Assembly: GCA_027924645.1 (NCBI GenBank)
Contig: BSBN01000297.1
Location: forward strand, 9,796,001-9,860,000
DNA: 64,000 bases
Source of the DNA: Cunninghamia lanceolata
Lineage: Eukaryota > Streptophyta > Pinopsida > Cupressales > Cupressaceae
Direction of reading: 5' to 3'
A program made the position numbers and the translations under genes. Below the pieces are notes generated by a model. That model worked only from the letters and a program-made list of their open reading frames with translations, searched no databases and was not told the origin of the DNA. Positions 22,922-34,960 of the stretch are shown in pieces. How positions within the stretch are numbered: position 1 is the first letter of the stretch; every line of letters begins with the position of its first letter.

Positions 22922-24098
22922 CCACAGAACTTGAGAACAATTATTTGCTACTGCTATATACTCTACCTCTATAATAGATAGAAATATTGCCTCTTGTTTT
23001 TATCCCATCCAAGAGACCAATCTTTTTCCCAAGAAGAATGCACCACCACTATTAATTTTTCTATCATCCACGTCCCCTGCCTAATCAACATATCTATATG
23101 CATGAAGAGTGAAGTCATTCCTTTGGATACCATAGTCCATAATCAATTGTTCCCTTGAGATATCTAAAAATTATTTTGTCTGCCACATCATGGTATTCTT
23201 TTGGATCAACTTGAAATCTAGCAACAAGTCGAACTATATTCATGATGTCAAGTCTGGTCTGAGTTAGATAGAGCAATCATCCAATAATTGATCTATACCT
23301 TTTCTAATTTTCCTTGGGGGAGTCAGCATCTTTGCTTAGCTTGCATCCAGTTAATATAGGTGTACCTTCTCACTTTGAATCTTCCATTCCAAACTTCTTC
23401 GATAATTTTTTCACATACTTGGACTGAGATATGAAGATACCTTTATCTAACTGAACAATTTGCACACCTAAGAAGAAATTCATCTCACCAAACATTGACA
23501 TCTCAAACTCACTTTTCATTTGATTAGTAAATGCTTTGCACGTACATTCATTTCCACAAAAAATGATATCATCAACAAAGACTTCAACAATTACAATGTC
23601 CTCATGATTAATCTTGAAGTATAGATTACTATCAACAGTAACTTTGTTGAATCCTAGCTTAAGCAAATGCTTATCCAATCTTAGATACCAGGTTCTTGAA
23701 GTTTGCTAATACTTTTTTTAGTTTGCAAACCATATCTCTGTGATCAGACAACTGAAATCCTTCTAGTTTCTCAATGTAGACTTCATCCTCCAACACTCCA
23801 TTTAGGAATGCTGATTTGACATCCATCTAATAAACTTTAAAATCTCTGAAAATAGCAAAAGCAAGAAATAATCTAACTACCTCTACCTTGCAATTGGAGC
23901 AAAAGTTTCTCCAAAATCAAGTCCTTCCACCTGAGAATAGCCTTTACATACAAACCTTGCCTTGTTTCTTACAACCTCACCATCTTCATTTAGTTTATTT
24001 TGGAAGACCCATTTGGTTCCAATCACGTTTTTATCCTCAGGTCTAGGAACGAGATCCCATGTGTGATTCTTTTCAATTTGCATCAATTCTTTTTCCAT
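22922..24098 (-). pseudogene. Copia reverse transcriptase
   Basis: The start, 24098-23883, reads MEKELMQIEKNHTWDLVPRP, then IGTKWVFQNKLNEDGEV, RNKARFVCKGYSQ and GLDFGETFAPIAR, the conserved opening of copia RT. The palm box VFVDDIIFCG (about 23580) keeps both catalytic Asp residues, followed by MSMFGEMNFFLGVQI and GIFISQSKYVKKL (23370-23540). The sequence between is interrupted by frameshifts and stops. The gap to RNase H (23370-22922) has lost its frame but is collinear. The protein would copy element RNA to DNA in virus-like particles; this copy cannot. Confidence 0.88.
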
Positions 24099-24362
24099 TT
24101 CTTTAACCTAGTTTTCATCATTACAAGCTTCACTTACTAATTTGGGTTCAATCTTTGAAATCAAACAAATCTCCTCTTGATCTTCAGATTTTTTTCTCCT
24201 AGTTCGAACACCTTTATTCTTATCTCCTATGATTTGATCTTTAGAATGATTCAACCTTACATACCTGGGAGTTTTGGGAATTGTTTGATGTTCTATTTTT
24301 TGAAATTGTTCCTCATCATCTGCACTAACTTCTTGAGTTACTGGATCAATTTGGACATGAGT

Positions 24363-25122
24363 CTAAATTTGAACTTGCCTTTCTTGACTTTGACTTACAT
24401 CTTGATCATCTGAATCATATCTGCAGTACCTGGAATGTCCTCCTTTGCTTTCATCAACTTTAATATTAGCACTTTCAACAATCTTTTTCAACCTCTTGTT
24501 GAAGCATTGGTAAGCCTTACTTTGAGAAGAGTATCCCAAAAATATTCCTTCATCACGTCTTGCATCAAACTTGCCTAAATCCTCATTTCTTTTGATATAG
24601 CATTTACTACCAAAAACTCTAAAATATCTCATAGTAGGAGGATGACCAAACCATAGTTCATAAGGAGTCTTACTAGAATTTCCTTTGATCTACACTCGGT
24701 TGAGAGTGTAGATAGTAGTACTCATAGATTCCCTCCAATAAACTTGAGGAACATTTGTTTCTATCATCATGGCCCTGGTAGCTTCTTGAATGGTCTAGTT
24801 CTTTCCTTTCCACAACATTTTGCTGAGAAGTCCTAGGAGTAGATAACTGTCTTTTTATTCCATGCTTTTCACAGAAAGCATCAAACTCACTGGAAGTTAA
24901 TTCTCCACCTCTGTTAGATCTCAGACACTTCAGTTTTACACCAATCTCATTTTCAACCATCATCTTGAACACTTTAAACTTATCAAGGGCTTTTGATTTT
25001 TCTTTTAGGAAAGTTACCCACATCATCCGAGAGTAATCATCAATCAACAACATGAAATATATGTCTCCTTGCACACTCGCAATTCTAGCAGGACCACACA
25101 GATCAGTATGTACTATTTCCAA
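24363..25122 (-). pseudogene. Copia integrase
   Basis: 150 codons are open from 25122. HTDLCGPARIASVQGDIYFM and IDDYSRMMWVTFLKEKS give the first catalytic Asp. LRSNRGGELTS has Asn where the second catalytic Asp is expected (usual LRSDRGGE). STPRTSQQNVVERKE has the catalytic Glu. After a frameshift the C-terminal part (24632-24363) reads MRYFRVFGSKCYIKR, GKFDARRDEGIFLGYS and KAYQCFNKRLKKIVE, the GKFD..S..G.FLGYS box of copia integrase. The missing Asp alone would abolish activity. Sequence 25123-25350 upstream holds the HHCC zinc region in broken frames. Confidence 0.88.
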
Positions 25123-25487
25123 TCACCGACTAGAAGCTCATTCCTTACTTCTGAATGAAATTTTGTTTTGTTTACCCAATTGACATTCTCTACATATGCT
25201 ATCAGGTTTCACAAGTCTTGGAAGATCTCTCACAGCCTGAGTGGAACTTATTTGGACAATGTTATCAAAATTCACATGACACATCCTCCTATGCTATAAC
25301 CAACTTTGGTCTATTTGAATGAACAAATAACTTTTGCCAGAACTACTTAAATGAAAGATGTTACCTCTAGTTTGAGTACAAGATGCAATTTTAGTTCCAG
25401 AGCTCTACAAGATTCTGCATTTTCCATCCTTGAATCAAAGATCATAACCCTTGTCAACCAACTGTCAAACATTGAAAAGATTATGTT

Positions 25488-25775
25488 TCAGTCCTTCCAC
25501 ATACATAACACCATTGGTGCAATTCTTAGCATCAAAAAGATGGATCCTTTCCCACAGATTCTACTAGCTAAGTTGTTTCCAAATTTCACAAGCTCACCTT
25601 CATATTTTTTAAAACTCACAAACTTACTCTTGTCACCTGTCATATGATGAGAACATCCACTGTTAATCACCCATTCATCCTTTTTATCAACAAGAGTAGC
25701 TAAGGTACTTTCCACATTTGCATAGCTAGTAGATTCAGTAGACATTGGATCTTCTTCTTTAATAGCAATGAACAC
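25488..25775 (-). pseudogene. Copia protease
   Basis: WVINSGCSHHMTGDKSKF at about 25675-25622 is the copia protease active-site box, normally WVIDSGCSHHMTG. The catalytic Asp is Asn here (codon 25662-25664). It is followed by VSFKKYEGELVKFGNN (usual F..Y..G.V.FGD). It lies between gag and integrase as expected. Confidence 0.85.
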
Positions 25776-25849
25776 CCAATTACCTTCTCCATCACCAGAT
25801 TCATCATCGATGACTCCTTCTTCTCTAGCTTCTTGGATATAGTAGCAAT

Positions 25850-26760
25850 TCTCCTAGCTTTTGTATCTATTAGGGTTTGGTTTTGAAAACCTCTCCGGAC
25901 ACCTTAAGGGAAAATGACCAATCTTATTACAAGAAAAGAATGAGTGGCAATTGTCCTTCATACTTACCAGATCATCTTGGCATTCTTTTGGCAATAAGAG
26001 CTTCAAGATCTACAGTCTCAATTTCATCATCTTCAAGATCCTTCCTTAATAAATCTATTTGATCTTCCTAAAGAAATTTCACCCAGATCATATCTTTTCT
26101 TTCTATACACACTGTCCTTGAATGTTGATTTAGACTTAGGGAGAGAATCACCAAACTCACTCATTTCAAATGATGAAAGATTTCCAACTAACTGATCCCT
26201 TGTGACCATTATTACTATCCTGATTTCTTCAACGACTGCAGCTTTATGCTTGTAAGCTGCTGGTAAGGATCTATGCACTTTGGCAAAAAAAAATTCTTCT
26301 TCTAATACTCCACCTACGTTTATGATACCGGTCACAAGTTCATTTACTTTCTACATGTAGAAGGTAATGTTTTCATCTTCACTCATTACCAATCTTTCAT
26401 ATCTACCCTTCAGGCTTTGTAGCTTGCAACATTTAACATATTTGTCACCTTCATACATATTTTCCAACTTAATCTAGATTTCATGAGTAGTTTTCAAATC
26501 CAGGACATTTGCTAATTCATTATCGAAAAGGGCACTCAAAAATGCTTCTTTGGCTCGAATGTTGTGTTCAACATCTCTAATTTCGTCTATATTTGAAGGT
26601 CCATTCTTCAGAATCTTATACTCATTCTTGGTTATTAACCAAAAGATATCACCCATACATTCTCGATGACACTGCATGCGTACCTTCTAGAGGGAGTAAC
26701 TTGTTCCATCAAATCTTGGACTTTACTTCTTGTAAAATGACATCTTGGATCTCCTCAAGG
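25850..26760 (-). pseudogene. Copia gag (UBN2-type)
   Basis: Across two open frames (26677-26474, 26335-26033) the minus strand reads RAKEAFLSALFDNELANVL, then KLENMYEGDKYVK, LKGRYERLVMSEDENIT, VHRSLPAAYKHK and ISLGRSNRFIKE. This matches the UBN2 gag domain (SLPxxYxxxVxxIEE). The zinc knuckle expected before the protease is not readable. It begins about 40 bases after the primer site. Confidence 0.75.
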
Positions 26761-26780
26761 GGTCAAGCTTCTTTTAGAGG

Positions 26781-26800
26781 AACTTGGCTTTGATACCAAT
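26781..26800 (-). promoter_or_regulatory. Copia primer-binding site
   Basis: Minus strand ATTGGTATCAAAGCCAAGTT directly after the 5' LTR. TGGTATCAAAGCC is a common plant copia variant complementary to initiator-Met tRNA. Confidence 0.85.
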
Positions 26801-27957
26801 TGTTGGAATTAGCCCAGACAACTTGGCTTTGATACCAATGTTCCCAAAATTAATCTTTTCTTTTCTTTTAATCTTCTTTCACAATTGGCAAATTGATTAA
26901 TGATGCAAACATTAAAGAGAGGCTCACTACATACAAGAAATTTGGGTTTAACATAGAAAGAAATAACTAATAATTAGCATCTTTTCATGCCTGGTTCAAT
27001 TTCATTAATGCTCACAAAATCCTCTACTTCTATATCCAAATTCTTCTTCTCTTACTCTTCACTATATATTGCTTTCGCTCCTCTTCTTCTCTGCTCTACT
27101 TCTGATCCTTTCTTTAGATTTAATTCATTTTGTTCAAGGATGATTTTCAACAACTCTTCAACAAGTATTTGTATGATTCATCAAACTTGGAATGATCAAC
27201 AAGGTTGGCTAGACTTGATGCGGATCATTACACTATTGGCCAAACACAATTGAGACTTGAATATTCCTCGACAAACATGCCATGCTTCACAAAATGCTCT
27301 TAGATCATCCCCAACATGCTAGGATCATCCGGTCGACCAAGACTAGAAAGAACATCAATAACAAAAAGGAAAATCCTCTTAAGGGAGCTCAAACCTCAAT
27401 GCGGACTTCCAACATAGCAGCTACATGATCTAGAGATCTTCACAAGCACGTTAACTTCAACAAAAACATCCACACTCCTCCAACTCATCAGAATCACTTG
27501 TATCTTTATCTAGAACCTCAAGAACACTATCTGCCATGACTGTCAAACTAGAAATATTGTTTATGGACCTCCAAACCTCAAGCCACTTGTGTTGATGATA
27601 CACACGAACTTCCCAAACATGCCTCTAGATCTGCAGATCATCATTTTACGTTATCGGAGCAATCCAGACCTCTTTCCTGTCACTCTATCTCTCCTAAGTA
27701 TTATAGGAACAGTTGTACTTAGATGGCCATATATTCCTTAGATCTTAATGATAACTTCTTAAATCATAACTAGAGCTTCTTTAGGAAAACCTCTACACAT
27801 CCATATGGTCTGCATACATTGATCATCATTAATTTTCTCAATATCCTCAACAATCTGGTCTTCTATATAGACACCAAAATAGGATATAGTTGACACCAAT
27901 GGCAACAAGGATATGTTGACATCAATGACAACACCACTTAGGCACATATTTGCAATA
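26801..27957 (-). repeat. Copia 5' LTR (1157 bp, internal deletion)
   Basis: Collinear with 21038-22314 but lacks about 190 bases after GATGCAAACATTAAAG, and carries an extra CTTGGCTTTGATACCAAT copied from the primer site near 26820. Outer end reads GCAATA where GCAACA is expected. Confidence 0.85.
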
Positions 27958-27962
27958 GATGT
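27958..27962. repeat. Target-site duplication GATGT, right
   Basis: Same five bases as at 21033-21037, directly beyond the outer LTR end. Confidence 0.75.
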
Positions 27963-29680
27963 TCCCTCTACCATATCTCTTTTTTACATTCTATTGTACA
28001 AGTCAGAGTTATAGTATGAACTACAATGCAAATTAGGGTTTCTAGTTTGAGTTTCTAGTTTTAGTTAGAGTCTAAATCCCAAAGTGGAGTTTGACTATAG
28101 CTCAAAAACCTGATGCACATTGCATAGTGCAAGTTGCATTAGGCTTCCAGAGTTTGAGGTAGTTGGTAGTTCAAGTTTTAAAGGTTAACTGCATGTTGCA
28201 TAGTGTAGCTTTTTGACATCCTTCAAAATTTTATTTGTCATAGTGCCCAAATTTTGGTGCCCACTTGCACTCTGCAAATGTGCTAATGGTTGGTGAGTTC
28301 TAAAGTCTAATGAGTTACTAGTTTAGAGTTTAGAACCTATAGAATTTGTAGATGTGAAAACTACAAGAGGATTCCACTATCTATGTATCTTCTTAACTAG
28401 GAACTGGAGTTCATTTGTAAGTTGTACTTGTAGCTTGCAAACTGAAGAGGTTTTTCAAGGACAAAGTGGTTTGTTAGTTGGAGTTCAGGTTTGGCATGTA
28501 TTTTGCACATTGCGTTTGGCCAATAGAAATTGAGGTCTATTTTGGTGTAAATTGCAATTGCAACCTAAAGTCTGAGTTTGAATTATCTATAGAGTTGCAT
28601 GTTGCAACCTAGGTCTAGAGTATAACCCACCTACAAGTTAATTCTAAAACTTGAACCTTCAAAAATTTAGTATTTCTACTTATTATAATCATGTGAAATC
28701 TAGAGGGTAGTGTGTTAGGGACTTTGGGAATGTGATCCTATAGTTTTGGACACCCTGCCTCTCTTCCATGCATGATTATCTATGCCAACCATGGTGTCTT
28801 TCCCCTTGGTATATAGTTACATCTTCTTCCAGTGTCACCTTGTTTGTGCATTGGTGTGAATTCCATGTGTGTCATTAAGGGTTTTATATGACACCTTAGA
28901 CATGTTAGAATTTGTTTAGTCATATTTTTTCTATTACTACCTTGGGAAAAATCATTGGGCATTACAATCAAAGCTAGGAAGCTGGTATTAAGTGTTTTAA
29001 GCATCCACTTGTTAGCTTAAGACATATGGGTCACCACCATAAGATCCATCTTCAATAAATCTTAAAACTACTTAAAACATTTAATTGGAAAACCATCTAG
29101 GATAAGATATTTTCACTTCTTGATTTGAATTGCTACATGGTAAAACTAGTTGAGAGAAATGGGACTCATAAGCAAGTTGTTCATATCCTCAAAAACTAGA
29201 GAAGAGATGCAATCTAGAATGACCTAATTTTCCTCCATGGCTAGAGAGCCACTTTCTTACAAGAGAGGAAAAATGTTGAATCACTTCCCCACTTATATAA
29301 TGAAAGGATGATAGATGATTTCCTTAGGCTAATGAGACTAGATATGATATTCCCTTTTCTCCTTTCTTTAATAGAATTATGGAAAAATTAAGTATTAATG
29401 TTTTTCTCACATAACTAATCAATTATTAATTTCTACTTCCAAAAATAATCCTCCATTAAGAGTTATTGATTTATCTCCATATAAAGTGAGGATTCCCTAA
29501 AAGATGATCTCTAGTCATGCCCTCTTCCTTAATTTGAAAGGCAATGGTATCCAACTCCTCTTGTACCTATTTATTTTCTCAAAAACATTTCCAAAGTACA
29601 ACCTATTCCATTATTTGAGTTGAACTTAAAAAATTGAAGTCTTTTGAAGAAAGAATGCATAGCAATTCCAAAGGGGGATT
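27963..29680. other. No gene recognised; continuation of the interrupted host element
   Basis: Should begin with the rest of the gypsy LTR cut by the copia insertion. Repeated TTGCATGTTGCA/GCATAGTGCAAGTTGCA phrases at about 28120-28600 suggest an old repeat. The 74-codon minus frame at 28780-29004 shows no motif. The last part may be 3' LINE sequence without readable RT. Confidence 0.4.
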
Positions 29681-30110
29681 CCCTTCAAAGAACCAAGTGT
29701 TAATGCAATAATGAATCAACTGATCTAGAGGCCATATCAATTAAAACTTGAAGAATACATTTTTCATTTGGCAGAAGAGGGAATAAGAAATCTTGATAGG
29801 CTAGTGATCCAATCCTTTCTAGTGCAGAATATATGAGGAAGACACCAAGGAGTTACGAAATCAACAATAAAAAACTAAGAATCTATTAGAATGCTCTGAG
29901 ATAGAATCTAAGCCACACCTTTTATTATTCCAAGTAAAACACCTAGATCTAAGTTTAAAATAAAAAATATTAAGAAAAAATATCTTTTCTCCTAGCAAGG
30001 AGGAAGGAGAGTTTAACCAATTAGAACCACCTAATTTTTCATCTCGACTAAGGATGGCATTAAAATCTCCTACCATGATCTAGGTAAATGAGGGGAATTA
30101 AGAATTAATA
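29681..30110 (-). pseudogene. LINE (L1-type) endonuclease fragment
   Basis: 71 codons (30076-29861) read MVGDFNAILSRDEKLGG, a strong match to the APE-type endonuclease GDFNAI box of plant LINEs, then SRCFTWNNKRCGLDSISEHSNRFLV (K.FTW.N.R...S.I.RFLV). The following sequence keeps a broken SDH.PI-like region. This enzyme nicks target DNA for target-primed reverse transcription. No RT motif was found to the left, so the fragment is incomplete. It lies downstream of LINE ORF1 in the same direction, as expected for L1. Confidence 0.8.
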
Positions 30111-30619
30111 ACTTTGATATGATTCTAAAGGAAGTTTTTATCTTGAAGGTTTGTAGTCAAAGCATATACATTCATGAGGAATATTAATTTACCAAATTCA
30201 AACCAAGAGCCAACTAAGGAGATAGAATGTTTTCTGATGCTCCAAAAAGGAGTAAGCTAGCGAGGATACCAAAGACAAGATAGACCACCTAAGGATCCCA
30301 AGCCCTAATACATCAGCATCAAGCTATGTTTTCAAATCTTAGAGGATAAAGAAGCTATTCCTCTATTGAAGGAAGATAATATCAACATTATCCTACTAAA
30401 TAAGATCCCAGATAGCTTTTTAATGTAGGGATATTCCCAAAACCTTAGCATTACAATAATTTTTGGGGAGTACAGAATTGAGAATCAAGTGTGAGAATGA
30501 CACTAGATTCTACCAAAGATTCCCCAATCATATTCACTTTTTCTTGATCTCATTTCCTTCCTTCTTTGGAGTTCTTAGAGGAACATTTATCAAGATTCTT
30601 CTAATGAACTTGCTTGGAA

Positions 30620-32340
30620 GAAGAGGAACATTCTTCTTAGACTCATCTTAAGAGCCCTAGGGCAAGGATTCTTATGATAAGAAAAAAATTAGATGTGTCT
30701 TCAATGAGATCATATGTAGTTAAAGAAGTAAAGGTTATAGCTTGTCATCCACATTATCAACGTGTTGTTGAATGGAAGAATAATCCATGTGGCTAGGAGG
30801 GGTAGAGGAACTCACCTATAGTGGCACTTATGAATTAAAAGCACCATAAATTTCTAATGGGAGGGAAGAAATAATTGGATCATTTATAACCTATTCTTGA
30901 ATAAATGGAGGGTACTTAGCCATAAAGGGTTTGGATTTGTAAAAAAATTAGGAGCTCAAATCCATTATTCAACTTTCCTTTTGGTAAAATTTATTTTTAT
31001 CCATTTTGTTACTTTTCTTTATTGTAGCTTTTCATAGGCATGAATTCATCTAGGTCCGATCCATCTATATGGGCTAGTGCTTTCCCTTTAGATTTAGTTT
31101 TTCTATAGATCTATCTAGTAGTGCATGGAATGGAGTTGTAACCCATTGTGGGAAATATTTTTCTAGGTGCCCATAGGCATGGCAAACTTGACAACTAAAG
31201 GTAAGGGCTTCATAATCTATTTGTTGAATCCATTACATGTTCCCTATTTTGATCTCAAGAGTATCAAGTAGAATCTTATTCAAATCAATTTCTACACAAA
31301 TATGAGCATAGGTAGTTACTTTCCTTTCTGGAACATTAGATGTAAGAAACCCATTGTTCCCCATGAAGTACATCAATGGATTGAAGAATGTTTGGTCTCT
31401 AGAATGTATGAGAAATTGCCATAGATGAATTGAAACAATAATTGAAGAGGGAATCTCTTCTGCATGTTCAAAAGCTACATGCCAGTGTTTGATGAATAAT
31501 CCCTCTTGATTGTAGAAATAAAGGCCTCTTTCAAAGGCCATAGTTTGATCGTCCATTCTAGAAAAACAACAAAAAATATCTTTCTAGCTAGAATAATCTC
31601 CATGTCCCCCTCAAGTTTCTAGGCTTGATGAGCCTAGTTTTCCAAGAAGCCTATTTCCAATCTTTGGAATGGCCATCAACCACCTATCTTTCTTGGTATC
31701 TCTTGTAACACCTTGTTCTTCCTCGAATCAATCTTCTTTTTCAATTTCATCTTTGCTTTCTTCTCTTTTCCTTGGCTCAAATGCTCTTCGTAAGTCCTCT
31801 TGCAATGAATTGATTTGACTTTGTAGGGTTCTAAAACCTTCTTCTGTAAAAGCATTTCTCCCACCTCAATGGTTTCTTCATGGAGGCATTTTCATCCCTA
31901 CAGAAAACCCACAACCTCAGGTCCTGGTGCAAACTTCCTCATGGTCGACAATCTACCTACACACTCAAGGAACCTCTCTGATGTACCACTTATTATAGAT
32001 TTTTACACCCATAAAATTAGAAATCAAGGTATGCTCTAACACATATAATAGATCATCAATAATAAAGTCTAGATTGATGGCCAGAATAGGATGGTCTTCA
32101 CTCTTTTGCAAGCATCCATTAGGTTGTGAAGAATTTTCAACCTTTTGATCAAGCTTGAAATCATTGATTGATTGCACATAACAACTAATGACATTTTTAT
32201 TATTCAAATTTATGGGCTCAATGGCCCAAATAACCTCCTTGAAATAGGGGAGAAGGGGGGGCCTATGAACCTACTATATGTCACCATGGATGCCAAAGAA
32301 AGGGATAATGGTCATAGAACAAAACCAAATCCTAGATAAT
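30620..32340 (-). pseudogene. LINE ORF1 with DUF4283-type domain and zinc knuckle (copy A)
   Basis: 108 codons (31556-31233) read MAFERGLYFYNQEGLFIKHW and TTYAHICVEIDLNKILLD, matching plant LINE ORF1 (GPWFF...GLFLKPWH and TYARICVEIDLSKPLP). Past one stop a zinc knuckle reads CQVCHAYGHLEKYF, where the last Cys is replaced by Phe. A Lys-rich stretch at 31676-31864 may be the N-terminal or linker part in another frame. ORF1 binds element RNA. Direction and order agree with the endonuclease at 29.9 kb, so the two probably belong to one LINE. Confidence 0.7.
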
Positions 32341-32659
32341 AATCTAACCAATAAATGTTTTCACATACACATATATAGATATATTAGGCATAAATAGATA
32401 ATTTGGTCATATTGAAAATTTTTAAATATTCACGAAACTCATATTTTCATACATAATTTATTGAGATACATTAAATGAAGTATAAATGTTTATATTTCCT
32501 ATTACTAAACCTAATGATAAAATATGTTTGTAGTCTTTTCTAAAGTGAAGACAATAATTTATCCACTAGATGTTTTCACATATATTATGTATAAATAGGT
32601 AATTTAGATATATATAAAATTTTGAAATGTTCATTAAATTGATATTTTGATTCATCTAA

Positions 32660-34400
32660 TGAAAGGCTATAAGAAGAGGAACTTTCTCCTTAGACTCATC
32701 TTTTGAGACATGGGGTAAGGATCCTTATGATAGGTAAAAATTAGAGGTGTCTTCATTAAGGTCATTTATAGTGATGGGATAGGTAGTGGTCATAGAGGCA
32801 TCCACATTATCAACTTTGTGATGAATGGAAAGATCCTCCACATGGCTAGTAGGGGTAGGGAAGGTAACATGTAGGTATACTTGCAACTTCGAGGCACCAT
32901 GAATTTCTATTTGGTGGGAAGAAATAATTAGATGATTGAGATTTGATTGTTGAATCGTTGGGGACTACTTATCCATAAAAGGCTTTAGATATATATAGAA
33001 ATTTCTAGGACCTCAAATCTATTATTGAATTTTCCTTTTGGTAAATTTCATTTCTAGCCATTTTGTTGCTTTCCTATTGTAGGATTTCATAGGCATGAAT
33101 CTATCTAGGTCCAATCCATCTATATGTGCTAATGCTTTTCCTTTGGATTTAGCTCTTCTATAGAGATCTGGGAATGGATGGGAGCTACTTGTAACCCATT
33201 ATGGGCAACCTCTTTTTAGGTGGCAATAGATATGGTCAACTCAATAGTAAAAGGGAAGGCATTCATAATCTATTTGTTGAACTCATTACATGTCCCCCAA
33301 TTTGATCTCAAGAGAATCAATTAGAGGCTTATTAAAATCAATTTCCACACAAATATGAGCATAGATAGTTACCTTCCTTTCCAATATGAAATGTGAGGAA
33401 CCCATGTTTTCCTAAGAACTACATCAATGGATTGAAAAATGTTAGGTCTCTAGAATTCCATGTGCAATTGACAAAGATGGATTCAAATAGTAATTCAAGA
33501 TGGAAGCTCTTCCACATGATCAAAAACTACATGTTAGGGTTTGATAAATAAGCTCACTTGATTGTAGAAATAAAGGTCTCCTTTAAAATACATATTTTGA
33601 CCAACCATTCTAGAAAAAAAATATAAAAAATATATTTCCGACTAAAATAACCTCTATGTCCTTCTCAAGATTCTAGATTTGATGGGCCTAATTTTCCAAG
33701 AATGATAGTGATATTGTGATGCCCATAAATTACAGATCAAAGCATGGTTTGACAAGTATAATGTGTTATCTATAATCAAGTTTGGATTGATGACCATAAT
33801 AGGTCAATCTTCACTCCTTGATGGGCCCAATTTTCAAAGAATGATAGTGATATTGTGATGCCCATAAATTATAGATCAAATCATGCTATGATAGGTATAA
33901 TGTGTTATCCATAATCAAGTTTGGATTGATGACTGGAATAGGTCAATCTTCACTCTTTTGCAAGCATCCATTAGGTTGTAAAGATTTTTAAACCTTTTAA
34001 TCAGGCTTGAAATCATTCATGTCTTGCATAAAAACTAATGACATTTCCATGATTCAAAGGTTTGATGAGCCCAATTTTGCAAGAACGATAGCAATATTAT
34101 GACGCCCATAAATTACAAATCAAAGCATGCTCTAAAAAGTATAATGTATTATCTATAATCAAGTTTGGATTGATGAAAAGAATAGGTCAGTCTTCACTAT
34201 TTTGAAGGCATCCATTAGGTTATGAAGAGTTTTCAACCTTTAACTAGGCTTGAAATCATTCATGTCTTGCATAAAAAACTAACGACATTTTCATGATTCA
34301 AAGTCATGGGCTTGTTGGCCCAAACAACTTCTTTGAAAGAGGAGAGAAGGGTACCCTTTTGTCCCCCTGATGTAGCTATTGATGCCAAACAAAGGGATAA
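32660..34400 (-). pseudogene. LINE ORF1 fragment (copy B)
   Basis: Collinear with 30620-32330: CTTAGACTCATCTT, AATCAATTTCCACACAAATATG and GGGATAATGGTCATA occur in both at the same relative places. It carries more frameshifts than copy A and no endonuclease part. The copy ends at the same internal point on the left, so tandem duplication of a 2-kb block is likelier than a second insertion. Confidence 0.65.
33686..34215. repeat. Triplicated segment inside LINE copy B
   Basis: The block GATAGTGATATTGTGATGCC...ATAATCAAGTTTGGATTGAT...AGGTCAATCTTCACT occurs three times (from about 33703, 33840 and 34085), spaced about 137 and 245 bases. Copy A has it once. Confidence 0.8.
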
Positions 34401-34621
34401 TGGTCATACAACACAATCAAATCCTAGTTGTGGATATCCTCCCACCAAACCGCATTGCCATTGCTTCATAAACAAATAAAAAAAGTAATTATAATGGAAA
34501 CATAAGTTGTGAAAGGGAGTAATCATCGCAATGGAAGCCATGGAGCAATTGTTACAATGGTTACCCAAGCCCCAGTAGCTACCAACTAGCAACCACAATC
34601 CAAAAATCACATGCACGCATG

Positions 34622-34651
34622 CACACACACAAACACACACACACACACACA
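34622..34651. repeat. (CA)n microsatellite
   Basis: CA dinucleotides with one interruption, directly readable. The Cys/Val-only minus frame over it is not a gene. Confidence 0.95.
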
Positions 34652-34960
34652 TATGGAATAAATAGGTAATTTAGTCCTATTTAACATTTTAAAATGTTCA
34701 TTAAACTCATATCTTGATTGATAATTTATTGAGATACATTAGAATTAAGTATATATATTTTATGTTTCCTATTGTTAAACCTAATGATGAAATTAGTTTG
34801 TATTTTTTCCTAAAGTGAAAATAATAATCTAGCCACTAGATGTTTTCACATATATTATGTATAAATAGGTAATTTAGAAATGTCGATTAAACTCATATTT
34901 CCATTCATAATTTATTGAGATACACTAAATTTAATTATAAATTTGTACATGTCCTATTGT

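Larger units (their letters stand above)
21038..27957 (-). mobile_element. Ty1/copia element, complete outline (6920 bp)
   Basis: Minus-strand order: 5' LTR 27957-26801, primer site 26800-26781, gag, protease, integrase, RT, RNase H, polypurine tract 22330-22315, 3' LTR 22314-21038. The domain order with integrase before RT is diagnostic of Ty1/copia. The element is flanked by a 5-bp GATGT duplication. The LTRs differ: the right one lacks about 190 bases that the left one has near 21140-21330. All reading frames are broken. It sits inside the presumed gypsy LTR at 19.1-21.0 kb. Confidence 0.88.
32395..34960. repeat. Repeated AT-rich flank: ATAAATAGGTAATTTAG ... AATTTATTGAGATACA
   Basis: The flank at 32395-32640 reappears at 34661-34860 and partly at 34861-34960, each with CCACTAGATGTTTTCACATA or AATTTATTGAGATACA. 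It lies just outside each LINE copy, so flanking DNA was duplicated with the LINE. Confidence 0.65.

Noticed and set aside
24177..24413. Plus-strand frames across the copia element (also 25351-25647, 26593-26793)
   Set aside because: Phe/Ser/Leu-rich antisense readings of minus-strand integrase, protease and gag.
34404..34652. Open frame beginning with repeated Cys-Val
   Set aside because: It is the translation of a (CA)n microsatellite.
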